From Caulobacter sp. (GTDB lineage: Bacteria; Pseudomonadota; Alphaproteobacteria; Caulobacterales; Caulobacteraceae): a DNA stretch of 38,035 nt. The position numbers were made by a program, and so were the translations under genes. Location of the stretch: contig JARWZW010000017.1 of NCBI GenBank assembly GCA_029866155.1, positions 1 through 38,035 on the forward strand, read 5' to 3'. The notes below the pieces were generated by a model. It made no database searches. It was given only the letters and a program-made list of their open reading frames with translations, and was not told where the DNA came from. Below, piece after piece: positions 7,972 through 16,735 of the stretch; the stretch's first letter is position 1; each line of letters opens with the position of its first letter.

Positions 7972-9198
7972 TCAAAGTCCCAGAAGGGCCTTGGCCATGA
8001 TGTTGCGCTGGATCTCGTTGGTGCCGGCATAGATGCTGCCGGCCCGGTCATTGAAGTATTTGGCCGCCACCGTGTGGCTGTAGGCCGGGCCCACCGAGGA
8101 AAAATCGTTCGGCGGCACAAAGCCCGGTGTCGGACCGCCGGCGGCCACGGCATGGGGCTGCCAGGCGGTTGCATAGGTCCCGGCGGCCGCAAGGGCGATT
8201 TCGGTGATTCTCTGGCTGAGCTCGGTTCCGACCGTCTTCAGGATCGAGGATTCCACCCCGGGCGCCTCTCCGCCCGACAGCTTGGACATGACGCGAAGTT
8301 CCAGGGCCTCCAGGGCTTCGACGCGGGTCGAGGCCTCGGCCAGCTGGCTGCGCAGGTCCTGGCCCTCGTCCCCGAATCCGGCGGCGAATTCCGCCTTGAG
8401 CATGGCGGCGATACGCTGCAGCCGCACCTTCATGCCGGGCGCCGCAACGCTGCCGCCCCGCTCGAACTGCATCAGATACTTGGCCACGGTCCAGCCCTTG
8501 CCGACGGGCCCCACCGCATTGGCCTTGGGAACCCGAACATCGGTGAAGAAGACGTGGTTCTGGATATGCTCGCCCGACAGGGAGATGATGGGCTGGACCG
8601 AAACCCCGGGGGTGGTCATGTCGATGAGCAGGAAGGTGATGCCCTTCTGCGGAATCTCTTCCTGGGCGGTCCGGACCAGGCAGAAGATCCAGTTGGCGAC
8701 ATTGGCATGGGTGGTCCACAGCTTGTGGCCATTGCAGACAAAGCTGTCGCCATCATCGACCGCGCTCATCTGCAGGGTTGCGAGATCGGAGCCGGATCCC
8801 GGTTCCGAATAGCCCTGGCACCAGAAGTCTTCCCCCGACAACATCCTTGGCAGGAAGCGGGCCTGTTGTTCGGGCGTGCCATGGCCGATCAGCACCGGAC
8901 CGCACATGCCGATCCCCATGGGCGAGACCGGAGGTGCGCCGGCTTCGGCCAGGGCGCGCGCGAAGATGTAGCGCTGTGTGATCGACCAGTCGCAGCCGCC
9001 ATGGGCGACAGGCCAGGCCGGGGCCACCCAGCCCTGTTGATGCAATATGCGCTGCCAGGTCAGGCCGGTTTCGTGGTCGGCATAGACACTGGTCATCCGT
9101 GCGCCGCTGCTGCGCAGGTCCGGGGTCAGCCGGGTCTCCAGGAAGTCCTTGACCTCATCGGCGAACCGCCTGTCCGCATCGCTCCAGCCCAGGTCCAT
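7972..9198 (-). CDS. Acyl-CoA dehydrogenase (FadE26/FadE17-like, alternative catalytic Glu)
   Basis: 408-residue acyl-CoA dehydrogenase, first of the three in transcription order. ATG 9198 is preceded by GGGAGG, and MDLGWSDADRRFADEVKDFL is a typical N-terminus. Middle-domain motifs are YSEPGSGSDLATLQ (130-143) and FVCNGHKLWTTHA. The C-terminal motif is SIYAGTNEIQRNIMAKALLG, so A391 replaces the usual catalytic glutamate. E246 in YLMQFERGG lies where isovaleryl-CoA-dehydrogenase- and FadE26-type enzymes place their base on another helix, so activity is likely retained. About 100 bp separate it from the next dehydrogenase gene. A bulky branched or ring-bearing acyl-CoA substrate is plausible but unproven. 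Confidence 0.92.
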   Translation of the reverse strand: MDLGWSDADRRFADEVKDFLETRLTPDLRSSGARMTSVYADHETGLTWQRILHQQGWVAPAWPVAHGGCDWSITQRYIFARALAEAGAPPVSPMGIGMCGPVLIGHGTPEQQARFLPRMLSGEDFWCQGYSEPGSGSDLATLQMSAVDDGDSFVCNGHKLWTTHANVANWIFCLVRTAQEEIPQKGITFLLIDMTTPGVSVQPIISLSGEHIQNHVFFTDVRVPKANAVGPVGKGWTVAKYLMQFERGGSVAAPGMKVRLQRIAAMLKAEFAAGFGDEGQDLRSQLAEASTRVEALEALELRVMSKLSGGEAPGVESSILKTVGTELSQRITEIALAAAGTYATAWQPHAVAAGGPTPGFVPPNDFSSVGPAYSHTVAAKYFNDRAGSIYAGTNEIQRNIMAKALLGL

Positions 9199-9295
9199 GA
9201 TCCAGCCTCCCGATCGCGCCCGACCGGCGCCGCGCACCATTCACCACGGCTGACCGCTGGGGAAGTCAACGGTGGCGGGATGCCCTTGTCAGGGA

Positions 9296-11923
9296 TCAGG
9301 CGGCGGCGGCCGTCCAGTCCGAGATCTTGGTCAGCAGGGTGCGGGGATCGATCGGCTTGGCGATATGATCATCCATGCCGGCCATGAGGCAGGCCTCCAC
9401 CTGGGCCGGCAGGGCATTGGCCGAGAGTGCCAGAATCGGGGTGGTCCGGTTGGCGTGGGCCAGGGTGCGGATAGCGGCGGTTGCAGCGATCCCGTCCATT
9501 CCGGGCATCTGAAGGTCCATCAGAATGACATCAAAGGTCATTCCCTTGGCGGCCTCCAAGGCTTCGGAACCACTGCTGGCCTCGATGATCTCCACGTCAA
9601 AGGCCGAGAGCATGGCCCGGACGAGCTCGCGGTTCACCGCCACATCGTCGACCACCAGGATCCTCATGGGATTGAGGTCTATCCGGGCAGACTGGCTCGA
9701 GGCCGGTGTTGCGACGGGCACATCGGCCGCCGGCGCCGGAACATGAAAGCTGAAGGTGGAACCGGCTCCGGGCTGGCTGTCGAGGGCGATCTCTCCGCCC
9801 ATATGTTCGACCAGTCCCTTGCATATGGCCAGGCCCAGACCCGTGCCGCCGTATCGACGGGTGTTGGAGCCGTCGATCTGCGAGAAACGCTGAAACAGCC
9901 GGCCGCTGAGGTCTTCAGGAATGCCGATGCCGGTATCCTGAACGGAAACCTCCAGAATCTGCTCTTCAGGGTTCCAGCCGGCCCGCAGGGTCACCCTGCC
10001 CTGGTCGGTGAATTTCACGGCATTGGTCAGAAGGTTGAGAATGACCTGCCGGATTCGGGCGGAGTCTGCGATCAGCGGCTTGCCCAGGCTGTCATCGATC
10101 GTCAGAGCGAGTTCCAGGCCCTTGGCCGTGGCCTGGTGTCGAACCAGGTCGGCCGTGGCCTCGACAAAGGCGCGGGGGTCAAAGACCTGGGGGTCCAGTT
10201 CGATCTGGTTGGCTTCCAGACGCGAAAAATCCAGAACGTCATTCACCACGAGCAGCAGGGCGGCTGCGCTTGTCGAAATCCGGGAGGCAAAGCGCTGCGC
10301 CTCCTGAGGCAGGTCGGACATCTGTTCCAGCAGCCCTGCGAAACCTATGACCCCGGTCAGCGGGGTTCTGATCTCGTGGCTCATATTGGCCAGGAACTGG
10401 CTCTTGGCCTTGGCGCCGGCCTCTGCCTCGGCACGTTTCGCCCGCAGCTCGTCTTCCAGGGCACGGCGGGCGGTCACGTCGCGCAGGACGGAGATAACCC
10501 CGACGATCTCGCCGTCGTCATCGACAACAGTGGAACTGGCGCCCTCGAACTCGATCGGGGCGCCGTCGTTCCCGATGGTGCGCCAGATGTTTTGATCGCC
10601 CTGCGGCAAGGGCCGCCCGGCGATCAGGTTGCGCATGAAGGCGTCGTTGCGAACCAGTTCCGTGGTCTCGAGAAAGTCGGCGACGTTGCGTCCGATGACC
10701 TCATCGGGATCGGCGCCATAGTTGCGGGCGGCTGCCGAGACATACTCGATCACCCCCTCGGTATTGTAGCGGATGATGATGTCTGGCGACTGTTCTGCCA
10801 GAATTCGGTAGCGCCGTTCACTATCGGCAAGCTCAGCGGCCAGAAGCTTGCGGTCTGTGATGTCGCGGGCGATGTCCTGGAATTCAACGACGCGGCCGGT
10901 TTCCGGATCGGTGATCAGAAAGGGCGCGGCCTCGACCCATTTGATGGTCCCCGACTTGGTGATCGCCCGGTATTCGGTTCGAGCCTGCTGGCCCGTGGCG
11001 CCGGAGCGGATCAAGGCCCGCAGATTTTCGCCGGTGCTCTGGACATCATCGGGATGGAAAACCCTGAAGGCTGGCTGACCGATCAGCTCTTCCGGATCAT
11101 AGCCATAGAGCTGGCGAGCCGAGGGCGAGACATAGGTGAGAATGCCATTGATGTCGCAACGCGAGATCACATCGGTGGCGCTCTCGGCCATCATCCGGAA
11201 CTTGGAGTCTACCGCCGCCAGGTTTCGTTCTATCGCCTTGCGATCGGTGATGTCGCGCAGGGCGGCGACAAAGCCGATGATCTCGCCTTCAGGATTGCGC
11301 ACCGGCGCCGGCATGCTTTCCATCCAGACCCATCGTCCATCGATATGCTGGACACGGGTTTCGACCAGATGCCCGCCATCAAAGCTGCTGTCCGCCAGGG
11401 AGGCGCCGAAGGCCGCCTCGATCCGCTTCAGGTCATTGGGGTGGATCATTCCCGAAAGCAGTCTCCCGGACAAAGCTTCCGGTGCAAAACCCAGCTGTCG
11501 AATGGATGGAGACGCAAACTCTATCCGTCCGCTGGCGTCCGTCCGCAGGATGATGTCGCTGGCGCAGTCGGCGAGCAACCGGTAGCGTTGTTCGCTCTGC
11601 TGCAGCTTCAGCAGGGCGTCTTCGGCGCGGGCCTGGGCCAGTCTCGCTTCTTCGCGGCGCTCGGTGCTTTCTGCCGCCGCACGGTCCTTTTCCTGGACGA
11701 TCGCCGCCAGATTGTCCCGAACCTGGGCGGCGTCCAGTCTCTGGCTGATCAGGACAAAGATCACGGGCCCGCCGACCAGGATCGCCACAAATGTGGTGGT
11801 GACCGGCGTGTAGGTTTGGGGCGACCCCAGCAGAACGACTGTGAACAGATAGGAGAGGCCGAGGGCGAAGGCCACCACGGCCGCGCAGGTCACTGTCGAG
11901 AGGTAGAGTTTGCGGGCGAGCAT
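9296..11923 (-). CDS. Membrane hybrid histidine kinase, three PAS domains plus receiver
   Basis: 875-residue hybrid sensor kinase. Two hydrophobic segments lie in the first ~60 residues, followed by a charged coiled-coil linker (about 65-110). Three PAS domains follow, each opening with a YRLLA/FRMMA/YRILA-type motif (about 110-230, 240-360, 365-480). HisKA has the phosphoacceptor H516 in [11 protein letters not shown]. The ATPase domain has [19 protein letters not shown] and [13 protein letters not shown]. The receiver domain opens [14 protein letters not shown], with D803 in [12 protein letters not shown] and a KPID lysine. A GTG at 11941, six codons upstream in frame, is an alternative start. 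Neither start has a strong ribosome site. No DNA-binding output is present, so it should pass phosphate to an unlinked Hpt or regulator. The signal is unknown. It lies upstream of the dehydrogenase genes on the same strand, but co-transcription is uncertain. Confidence 0.93.
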   Translation of the reverse strand: MLARKLYLSTVTCAAVVAFALGLSYLFTVVLLGSPQTYTPVTTTFVAILVGGPVIFVLISQRLDAAQVRDNLAAIVQEKDRAAAESTERREEARLAQARAEDALLKLQQSEQRYRLLADCASDIILRTDASGRIEFASPSIRQLGFAPEALSGRLLSGMIHPNDLKRIEAAFGASLADSSFDGGHLVETRVQHIDGRWVWMESMPAPVRNPEGEIIGFVAALRDITDRKAIERNLAAVDSKFRMMAESATDVISRCDINGILTYVSPSARQLYGYDPEELIGQPAFRVFHPDDVQSTGENLRALIRSGATGQQARTEYRAITKSGTIKWVEAAPFLITDPETGRVVEFQDIARDITDRKLLAAELADSERRYRILAEQSPDIIIRYNTEGVIEYVSAAARNYGADPDEVIGRNVADFLETTELVRNDAFMRNLIAGRPLPQGDQNIWRTIGNDGAPIEFEGASSTVVDDDGEIVGVISVLRDVTARRALEDELRAKRAEAEAGAKAKSQFLANMSHEIRTPLTGVIGFAGLLEQMSDLPQEAQRFASRISTSAAALLLVVNDVLDFSRLEANQIELDPQVFDPRAFVEATADLVRHQATAKGLELALTIDDSLGKPLIADSARIRQVILNLLTNAVKFTDQGRVTLRAGWNPEEQILEVSVQDTGIGIPEDLSGRLFQRFSQIDGSNTRRYGGTGLGLAICKGLVEHMGGEIALDSQPGAGSTFSFHVPAPAADVPVATPASSQSARIDLNPMRILVVDDVAVNRELVRAMLSAFDVEIIEASSGSEALEAAKGMTFDVILMDLQMPGMDGIAATAAIRTLAHANRTTPILALSANALPAQVEACLMAGMDDHIAKPIDPRTLLTKISDWTAAAA

Positions 11924-11994
11924 CGGTCCGTCTCGTTTCACGCATTTGTAGTCTGCGACCTGCTTCCAAATCGTTAGTCACGACCCGCAGGGTT

Positions 11995-12055
11995 TCGGGG
12001 TCTGCACTTCCGCCTTTCCCTGACCCCGATCAAACCGGTAGCCTGTCGGGGTTTT
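11995..12055 (+). promoter_or_regulatory. Possible attenuator-like leader: three alternating complementary segments
   Basis: Segment A TCGGGGTC (11995-12002), segment B GACCCCGA (12022-12029) and segment C TCGGGGT (12046-12052, followed by TTT). B can pair perfectly with A (8 bp) or with C (7 bp), and B:C is followed by a short T run (TTTT from 12052). This is the geometry of mutually exclusive hairpins ahead of the esterase gene at 12121. The T run is short and no leader peptide or promoter is evident, so this may simply be a divergent intergenic hairpin. Confidence 0.35.
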
Positions 12056-12120
12056 CGCCATCGCCACTGACTCCGGTCAGACGGGCGCCGAAGTCGTTTC
12101 AGCCTGCAGAGTGCCTGTTC

Positions 12121-13083
12121 ATGAGCCCGTCCTTCAGCCGCCACCTCGTCGATCCGCAGCTCCTGCCTCTTCTGGAAGCCCTGCCGACGATCGCCTTGAC
12201 CGAAGCCATCCTGCCGGCCATGCGCTCGCGCGCACCCTGGTTCCCGGTCAATCCGGCCGACGCGGAACGCACAGACCTGCTGGTTCGCAAGATTCCAGGG
12301 CCAGAATCTGCCCCCGAGGTCGAGATCTGGATCTATCGCCCTCGCGGACTTGAGTCGGCCCTGCCCTGCATCCTGCATATCCACGGCGGCGGCTATGTCG
12401 CCGGGGACGCCTCGGGCAACGAGGCCATGCACCGTCCGATGGCCGCCGATCTCGGCTGCTGCATCGTCTCGGTCAATTATCGGCTGGCGCCGGAAACGCG
12501 GTTTCCGGGGGGCGTCGAGGATTGCTACGCCGCCCTGGCCTGGCTGGTCGCCCATGCGGCAGAGGTCGGGATTGATCCAGGTCGCATCGGCGTGATGGGA
12601 GAAAGCGCCGGCGGCGGTCTGGCCGCTGCCCTGGCGCTTCTGGTCAGGGATCGTGGCGAATACGTCCTGACCTTCCAGCATCTGATCTATCCGATGATCG
12701 ATGATCGCACCTGCGTCGATCCCCGGCCGCACCCCTATGTCGGCGAGTTTGTCTGGACGCCGCACAACAACCATTTCGGCTGGTCCAGCCTGCTTGGAAC
12801 CGAGCCGGGCGGGGAGGGGGTTTCGCCCTATGCGGCGGCCGCCCGGGCGGAGGATCTGACCGGCCTCCCGCCGGCCTTCATCTCGACCGGCTCGCTCGAT
12901 CTGTTCCTCGAAGAGAACCTTGAATACGCCCGGCGCCTCCTGCGCAGTGGCGTGGCCGTGGAGTTGCATGTCTATCCGGGCGGCTTCCACGCCTTCAATG
13001 TCTCGCCCACGGCCGGGATCGCCCTCATGTCCCGGCGTGACAGCCAAGCGGCCCTGGCCAGGGCGATTGCCCCTGTGGACTGA
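12121..13083 (+). CDS. Alpha/beta hydrolase, hormone-sensitive-lipase type esterase
   Basis: 320-residue esterase of the HSL (family IV) group. It has the oxyanion-hole motif HGGGYVAGD (HGGG at 88-91), the downstream VNYRLAPETRFPG typical of the family, the nucleophile S162 in GESAGGG, D260 in STGSLDLF and H290 in GGFHAFN, a complete catalytic triad. No signal peptide is seen, so it should be cytoplasmic. The ATG at 12121 fits the family N-terminus. It is divergent from the histidine kinase, with a 197-bp intergenic region holding alternating hairpins. Short-chain esters or acylated drugs are typical substrates. The specific substrate is unknown. Confidence 0.93.
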   Translation: MSPSFSRHLVDPQLLPLLEALPTIALTEAILPAMRSRAPWFPVNPADAERTDLLVRKIPGPESAPEVEIWIYRPRGLESALPCILHIHGGGYVAGDASGNEAMHRPMAADLGCCIVSVNYRLAPETRFPGGVEDCYAALAWLVAHAAEVGIDPGRIGVMGESAGGGLAAALALLVRDRGEYVLTFQHLIYPMIDDRTCVDPRPHPYVGEFVWTPHNNHFGWSSLLGTEPGGEGVSPYAAAARAEDLTGLPPAFISTGSLDLFLEENLEYARRLLRSGVAVELHVYPGGFHAFNVSPTAGIALMSRRDSQAALARAIAPVD

Positions 13084-13207
13084 CTGGCCAGGCCCCTTTG
13101 CCGGGTGATTGATCTGGCGCAAGGCTGGACGTCTGGAAAGCGTCTATCGGCCTGCGGCAGGCGACGGGCGGTGCTGTGCCGGCCCTGCCGAGACAGGACG
13201 ACTGACC

Positions 13208-13399
13208 ATGACGATCAATGAAGGCGGCCTCGATCGTATTCTGCGTGTCCTTGCCGGTCTGGCGATTCTCTCGCTTGCCTTTGTCGGGCCCCAAACCCCC
13301 TGGGCCTATCTCGGGCTGGTTCCCCTGCTGACCGGCGCCATTGGCTATTGTCCGCTCTATTCGATCCTGGGGCTGAACACCTGTCCGGTCCGCAAATAG
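13208..13399 (+). CDS. Small DUF2892/YgaP-like inner-membrane protein
   Basis: 63-residue protein with two closely spaced hydrophobic segments (about 11-28 and 31-50), the signature GYCPLYSILGLNTCP and a short positively charged end. This is the DUF2892 family, which occurs alone or as the membrane anchor of rhodanese proteins such as YgaP. An AGGACGA ribosome site precedes ATG 13208. No rhodanese gene is adjacent. The two cysteines in CPLYSILGLNTC are the family's conserved pair, and a sulfur- or thiol-related role is guessed from relatives only. It could be co-transcribed with the esterase 124 bp upstream. Confidence 0.85.
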   Translation: MTINEGGLDRILRVLAGLAILSLAFVGPQTPWAYLGLVPLLTGAIGYCPLYSILGLNTCPVRK

Positions 13400-13427
13400 G
13401 CTAGGCATTTTTGACGGACCTGTCGGA

Positions 13428-13437
13428 ACCTTAAGGT
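13428..13437. repeat. 10-bp perfect palindrome upstream of serine hydrolase
   Basis: ACCTTAAGGT is a perfect 10-bp palindrome located 34 bp before the ATG at 13471. A TTGACG box at 13411 stands 15-16 bp upstream of TAAGGT, so the palindrome may overlap a promoter, although the spacer is short. Confidence 0.3.
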
Positions 13438-13470
13438 GACGATCGGCGGACCGGGTCGTACGGCAGGGTC

Positions 13471-14601
13471 ATGATCCTGAACCGCCGTCACGCCCTGCTG
13501 GGCAGCCTCGCCGCCACTGCACCGCTTGGCATGGCCCACGCCGAAGCAAGGCCGGTCGCGCCCTCGCCAGTATTGACAGAGGCCATGACCGGGACGGCGA
13601 CGCCCGGCATGGCGGCCGTGGTGATCAGGGCCGAGACGGCAGAACCCGAACAGGTGGCCGGACTTCGGCGCCACGGACGGCCAGATCTCGTGAAGACCGG
13701 TGATCGGTGGCATCTGGGGTCCGACGGCAAGGCGATGACCGTCACCCTCATCGCCCGGCTGGTGGAACGGGGCGTCCTCTCATGGGATCGGCCGCTGTCG
13801 AGGCTCTTGCCGGACCTGGCGGCTGACATGCGGGCCGAGTACCGCAATGTGACGCTGCCCGACCTTCTCTCCCATCGCGCCGGCCTGCCGGAAAACCATG
13901 ACGACATAGCCTTCTTCGCCACCTTCCATACCGACAGGACGCCGCTCCCGGTCCAGCGGCTGCGGTATATCAAGACAGCGCTGGCCGATGCTCCCGTCGG
14001 TCATGCAGGCGGGACGCCGTCCTATTCCAACACCGGTCTCCTGATCGCTGCGGCCGTCGCTGAACGGGCCACTGGTCGGTCCTTCGAGTCCCTTATGGCC
14101 AGCGAAGTCTTCCGGCCGCTGGGGATGACGGGGTTCAGCTTCAACCAGACCCCGGGCCTTGATGAGCCCTGTGGCCATATCGAGGGTCGTCCTGCGGATC
14201 GTCCCACGGACTCCAACCCGTCGATGTTCGCACCTGCCGGCGCCATGCGCTTCACCCTGGCGGACTGGTCCCGGTTCTGTATCGACCATCTGAAGGGCGA
14301 AAAGGGGCGGGGCAGAATCCTGCGCGGGGAGACCTATCGGTTCCTCCATTCGCCCCAGGGCGGTGAGTCCTTTGCGCTTGGCTGGGGCGTCGCACCGAGC
14401 GTGGCGGGGCGAAAGGGACCGGCCCTGACCCATGCCGGATCGGACGGCAACTGGTACGCCCTGGTGGCCCTTTTTCCACAAACGGGCAACGGCCTGCTGC
14501 TGGTCGCCAATGCGGGTGAGGCCATGGGCGGCGAAAAGGCCGTCTTTGCCGCGTTCCGGTCCCTGGTTTTATCAGTCGCCGATCCGGTGGAGCCGGCCTG
14601 A
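13471..14601 (+). CDS. Exported serine hydrolase, class C beta-lactamase/esterase-like
   Basis: 376-residue member of the beta-lactamase/penicillin-recognising fold (CubicO/EstB group). The N-terminus NRRHALLGSLAATAPLG with AHA at 22-24 looks like a signal peptide, possibly Tat because of the twin arginines. Active-site motifs are S84-x-x-K87 (GSDGKAMT), Y185-S-N187 (PSYSNTGLL) and H321-A-G323 (THAGSDGNW) replacing the lactamase KTG, as is usual in the esterase/peptidase branch. GVLSWDRPLSRLLPDL and LLSHRAGLP are family landmarks. It should act in the periplasm on esters, amides or D-amino peptides. Antibiotic hydrolysis is not indicated. It starts 71 bp after the small membrane-protein gene. 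Confidence 0.9.
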   Translation: MILNRRHALLGSLAATAPLGMAHAEARPVAPSPVLTEAMTGTATPGMAAVVIRAETAEPEQVAGLRRHGRPDLVKTGDRWHLGSDGKAMTVTLIARLVERGVLSWDRPLSRLLPDLAADMRAEYRNVTLPDLLSHRAGLPENHDDIAFFATFHTDRTPLPVQRLRYIKTALADAPVGHAGGTPSYSNTGLLIAAAVAERATGRSFESLMASEVFRPLGMTGFSFNQTPGLDEPCGHIEGRPADRPTDSNPSMFAPAGAMRFTLADWSRFCIDHLKGEKGRGRILRGETYRFLHSPQGGESFALGWGVAPSVAGRKGPALTHAGSDGNWYALVALFPQTGNGLLLVANAGEAMGGEKAVFAAFRSLVLSVADPVEPA

Positions 14602-14726
14602 ACGTCTGGCTTCCCGGCTAACTGTGGCCATCCGGGACGGCGTGTCTGGTCAAACGCGGAGCAGTCACCCACATTGGCGGGAGCGCCGGAAACAGGCGCA
14701 TCCCATAGACGCCCGGAAACAAATGC

Positions 14727-15599
14727 ATGACCGACGCCCCTGAATACGTCCCCCCCAAGGTCTGGAGCTGGAACAAGGAAAGCGGCGGCCGGTTCGCCAA
14801 TATCAACCGGCCCATCGCCGGTCCGACCCATGACAAGGATCTGCCGGTCGGCATTCATCCGATGCAGCTCTATTCCCTGGCCACACCCAACGGGGTCAAG
14901 GTCACGGTCATGCTCGAGGAACTGCTGGCCCTCGGCCATAGCGGCGCCGAGTACGACGCCTGGCTGATCAAGATCAACGAGGGCAACCAGTTCAGCAGCG
15001 GCTTTGTCGCCGCCAATCCCAACTCCAAGATCCCGGCCCTGGTGGACCGCAGCGGTCCGGAGCCGATCCGGGTGTTCGAATCGGGCGCCATCCTGATTCA
15101 CCTGGCCGAAAAGTTCGGCGAATTCCTGCCGACCGAACCGGCAGCCCGGGCCGAATGCCTGTCCTGGCTGATGTGGCAGATGGGCAGCGCGCCCTATCTG
15201 GGCGGCGGCTTCGGCCATTTCTACGCCTATGCCCCGACCAAGATGGAATACCCGATCGACCGGTTCGCCATGGAGGTGAAGCGCCAGATGGATGTGCTGG
15301 ACCGCCGTCTGGCCGAGGCCGAGTATCTGGGTGGCGATCAGTACACCATCGCCGACATGGCCGTCTGGCCCTGGTACGGCGGCCTGGCCAAGGGCCTGCT
15401 CTATGAGGCCGGCGAGTTCCTGTCGGTGCAGGACTACAAGAATGTCCAGCGCTGGACCGACGCCATCGCCCAGCGTCCGGCGGTCCAGCGCGGCCGGATG
15501 GTCAACCGTGGCTGGGGCGAGCCTTCCAGCCAGCTTCCCGAACGACACGACGCCAGCGACTTCGAACTGAAGACGATGGACAAGCTGCAGGCGGGATAG
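14727..15599 (+). CDS. yghU: Glutathione S-transferase, YghU type (GSH-dependent disulfide oxidoreductase)
   Basis: 290-residue protein that follows E. coli YghU closely along its whole length: KVWSWNKESGGRFANINRP at the start, LPVGIHPMQLYSLATPNG, VMLEELLALG, NQFSSGFVAANPNSKIPAL, RVFESGAILIHLAEKFG with the glutathione-binding E-S pair, GGGFGHFYAYAPTK, YTIADMAVWPWYG and the terminal LPERHDASDFELKT. YghU binds two GSH molecules and reduces organic peroxides and disulfides. The same role in the cytosol is expected. No partner gene stands beside it. A strong inverted repeat begins 12 bp after its stop and probably terminates transcription. Confidence 0.95.
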   Translation: MTDAPEYVPPKVWSWNKESGGRFANINRPIAGPTHDKDLPVGIHPMQLYSLATPNGVKVTVMLEELLALGHSGAEYDAWLIKINEGNQFSSGFVAANPNSKIPALVDRSGPEPIRVFESGAILIHLAEKFGEFLPTEPAARAECLSWLMWQMGSAPYLGGGFGHFYAYAPTKMEYPIDRFAMEVKRQMDVLDRRLAEAEYLGGDQYTIADMAVWPWYGGLAKGLLYEAGEFLSVQDYKNVQRWTDAIAQRPAVQRGRMVNRGWGEPSSQLPERHDASDFELKTMDKLQAG

Positions 15600-15611
15600 G
15601 GGCGGATGTCC

Positions 15612-15658
15612 GCCTGAAGACTGATCGTCTCCGAGCCGGCGACGGTCAGTCTTCAGGC
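15612..15658. terminator. Strong inverted repeat between convergent genes, likely bidirectional terminator
   Basis: Arms GCCTGAAGACTGA (15612-15624) and TCAGTCTTCAGGC (15646-15658) are perfect 13-bp complements. After one T-G position the stem continues CGTC (15626-15629) with GACG (15641-15644). There is no T tract on either side. The right arm contains the TGA stop of the minus-strand LLM gene (15653-15655), so that gene's end is built into the hairpin. Confidence 0.7.
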
Positions 15659-16735
15659 TCTCGATTGACCCGTGTCGATCGCCAGCGGTCCATGGTCCAG
15701 CCGGGGCAGGACATGTCTGGCGAACAGATCAGCCTCGGCGGCATGGGGGTATCCCGACAGGATGAAGGCCTCCATGCCCAGGGCGCGATAGGCGTTCAGC
15801 TTGGCCAGGACCTGGTCGGGGTCGCCGACGATGGCGGCGCCGCAGCCTGACCTCGCCCTGCCAATGCCGGTCCAGAGATTGTCCTCCACATAGCCATCGT
15901 CGCCGGAGGTCTCGCGAAGCTCGGCCTGTCGCCGGACACCCTGCGAGGCCGCGTCCAGGGACTGGTTGCGGATGGCTTCGCCGGTCTTGTCGTCCAGCCG
16001 CGACAGGAGCCGGCCTGCCGCCTCCCGGGCGGCGCCTTCCGTTTCGCGGACAACCACATGGACCCGGTAGCCGAATTTCAGGGTCCGGCCATGACGGGCT
16101 GCCCGGGCGGTCATGTCCCGGATGATCTCCGTCACCGCGGGCAGGGTGTCGGGCCACATGAGATAGACGTCGCAGGCCCGGGCGGCGGCCTCCCGGGCAT
16201 CGTCGGAAAGGCCGCCGAAATAGAGGGGAATCCGCCGGGCCATGGTTTTCGCGATCCGCGGCGGCTCCAGCTGGAATCGATAGAATTCCCCCTCGAAGTC
16301 CAGGGCCTCGCCACTGAGCAGGCGGCCCAGGATCTGCATGATCTCGACGGTGCGCTGATAGCGTGGCCGGGAGTCCATCCGCTCGCCGGGCATGTCGGAG
16401 GAAATGATGTTCACGGTCAGCCGACCGCCCATCATCTGGTCGAGGGTCGCCAGTTGGCGGGCCAGCTGCGGCGGCCACATCTCCCCGCAGCGGATGGCCA
16501 GCAGCATCCGCATGCGACGCAGCATCGGCGCCAGGGCGGCGGCGAAGGCCGTGGAGTCGATGCCAAGCCCATAGCCTGACGGCAGCAACAGGTTGTCATA
16601 ACCTGCCGCTTCCGCCGTCAGGGCGATGTTGCGGCAATGCTCGAAGCTGGATTGCAGCCGGGGATCGGGCAGGCCCAGAAACTCGTAGTCATCGTCGCAG
16701 AGGGCGCTGAACCAGGAGACTTCGCAGGGGTTCAT
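15653..16735 (-). CDS. LLM-class flavin-dependent monooxygenase (SsuD-like)
   Basis: 360-residue luciferase-like monooxygenase using FMNH2 and O2. Family landmarks are EVSWFSALC at the start, TAEAAGYDNLLLPSGYG, AIRCGEMWPPQLARQLATLD, GGRLTVNIISSDMPGE, YRFQLEPPRI, IPLYFGGLSDDAREAAAR and FILSGYPHAAEADLFARHV near the end, the region alkanesulfonate monooxygenases share. ATG 16735 overlaps the aldo/keto reductase stop (ATGA), fixing the start and implying coupling. No dedicated NAD(P)H:FMN reductase is visible nearby. Desulfonation or Baeyer-Villiger-like oxidation are both possible within the family. The substrate is unknown. Confidence 0.92.
   Translation of the reverse strand: MNPCEVSWFSALCDDDYEFLGLPDPRLQSSFEHCRNIALTAEAAGYDNLLLPSGYGLGIDSTAFAAALAPMLRRMRMLLAIRCGEMWPPQLARQLATLDQMMGGRLTVNIISSDMPGERMDSRPRYQRTVEIMQILGRLLSGEALDFEGEFYRFQLEPPRIAKTMARRIPLYFGGLSDDAREAAARACDVYLMWPDTLPAVTEIIRDMTARAARHGRTLKFGYRVHVVVRETEGAAREAAGRLLSRLDDKTGEAIRNQSLDAASQGVRRQAELRETSGDDGYVEDNLWTGIGRARSGCGAAIVGDPDQVLAKLNAYRALGMEAFILSGYPHAAEADLFARHVLPRLDHGPLAIDTGQSRA

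Noticed and set aside
9243..9275. Imperfect inverted repeat (CCACGGCTGAC / GTCAACGGTGG) between the histidine kinase and the first dehydrogenase gene
   Set aside because: Two mismatches in eleven, a ten-base loop and no T tract make it too weak to call a terminator.
9272..11977. 901-codon plus-strand open frame antisense to the histidine kinase
   Set aside because: The minus strand has a complete TM-PAS-HisKA-ATPase-receiver protein. The plus-strand translation has no recognisable domain.
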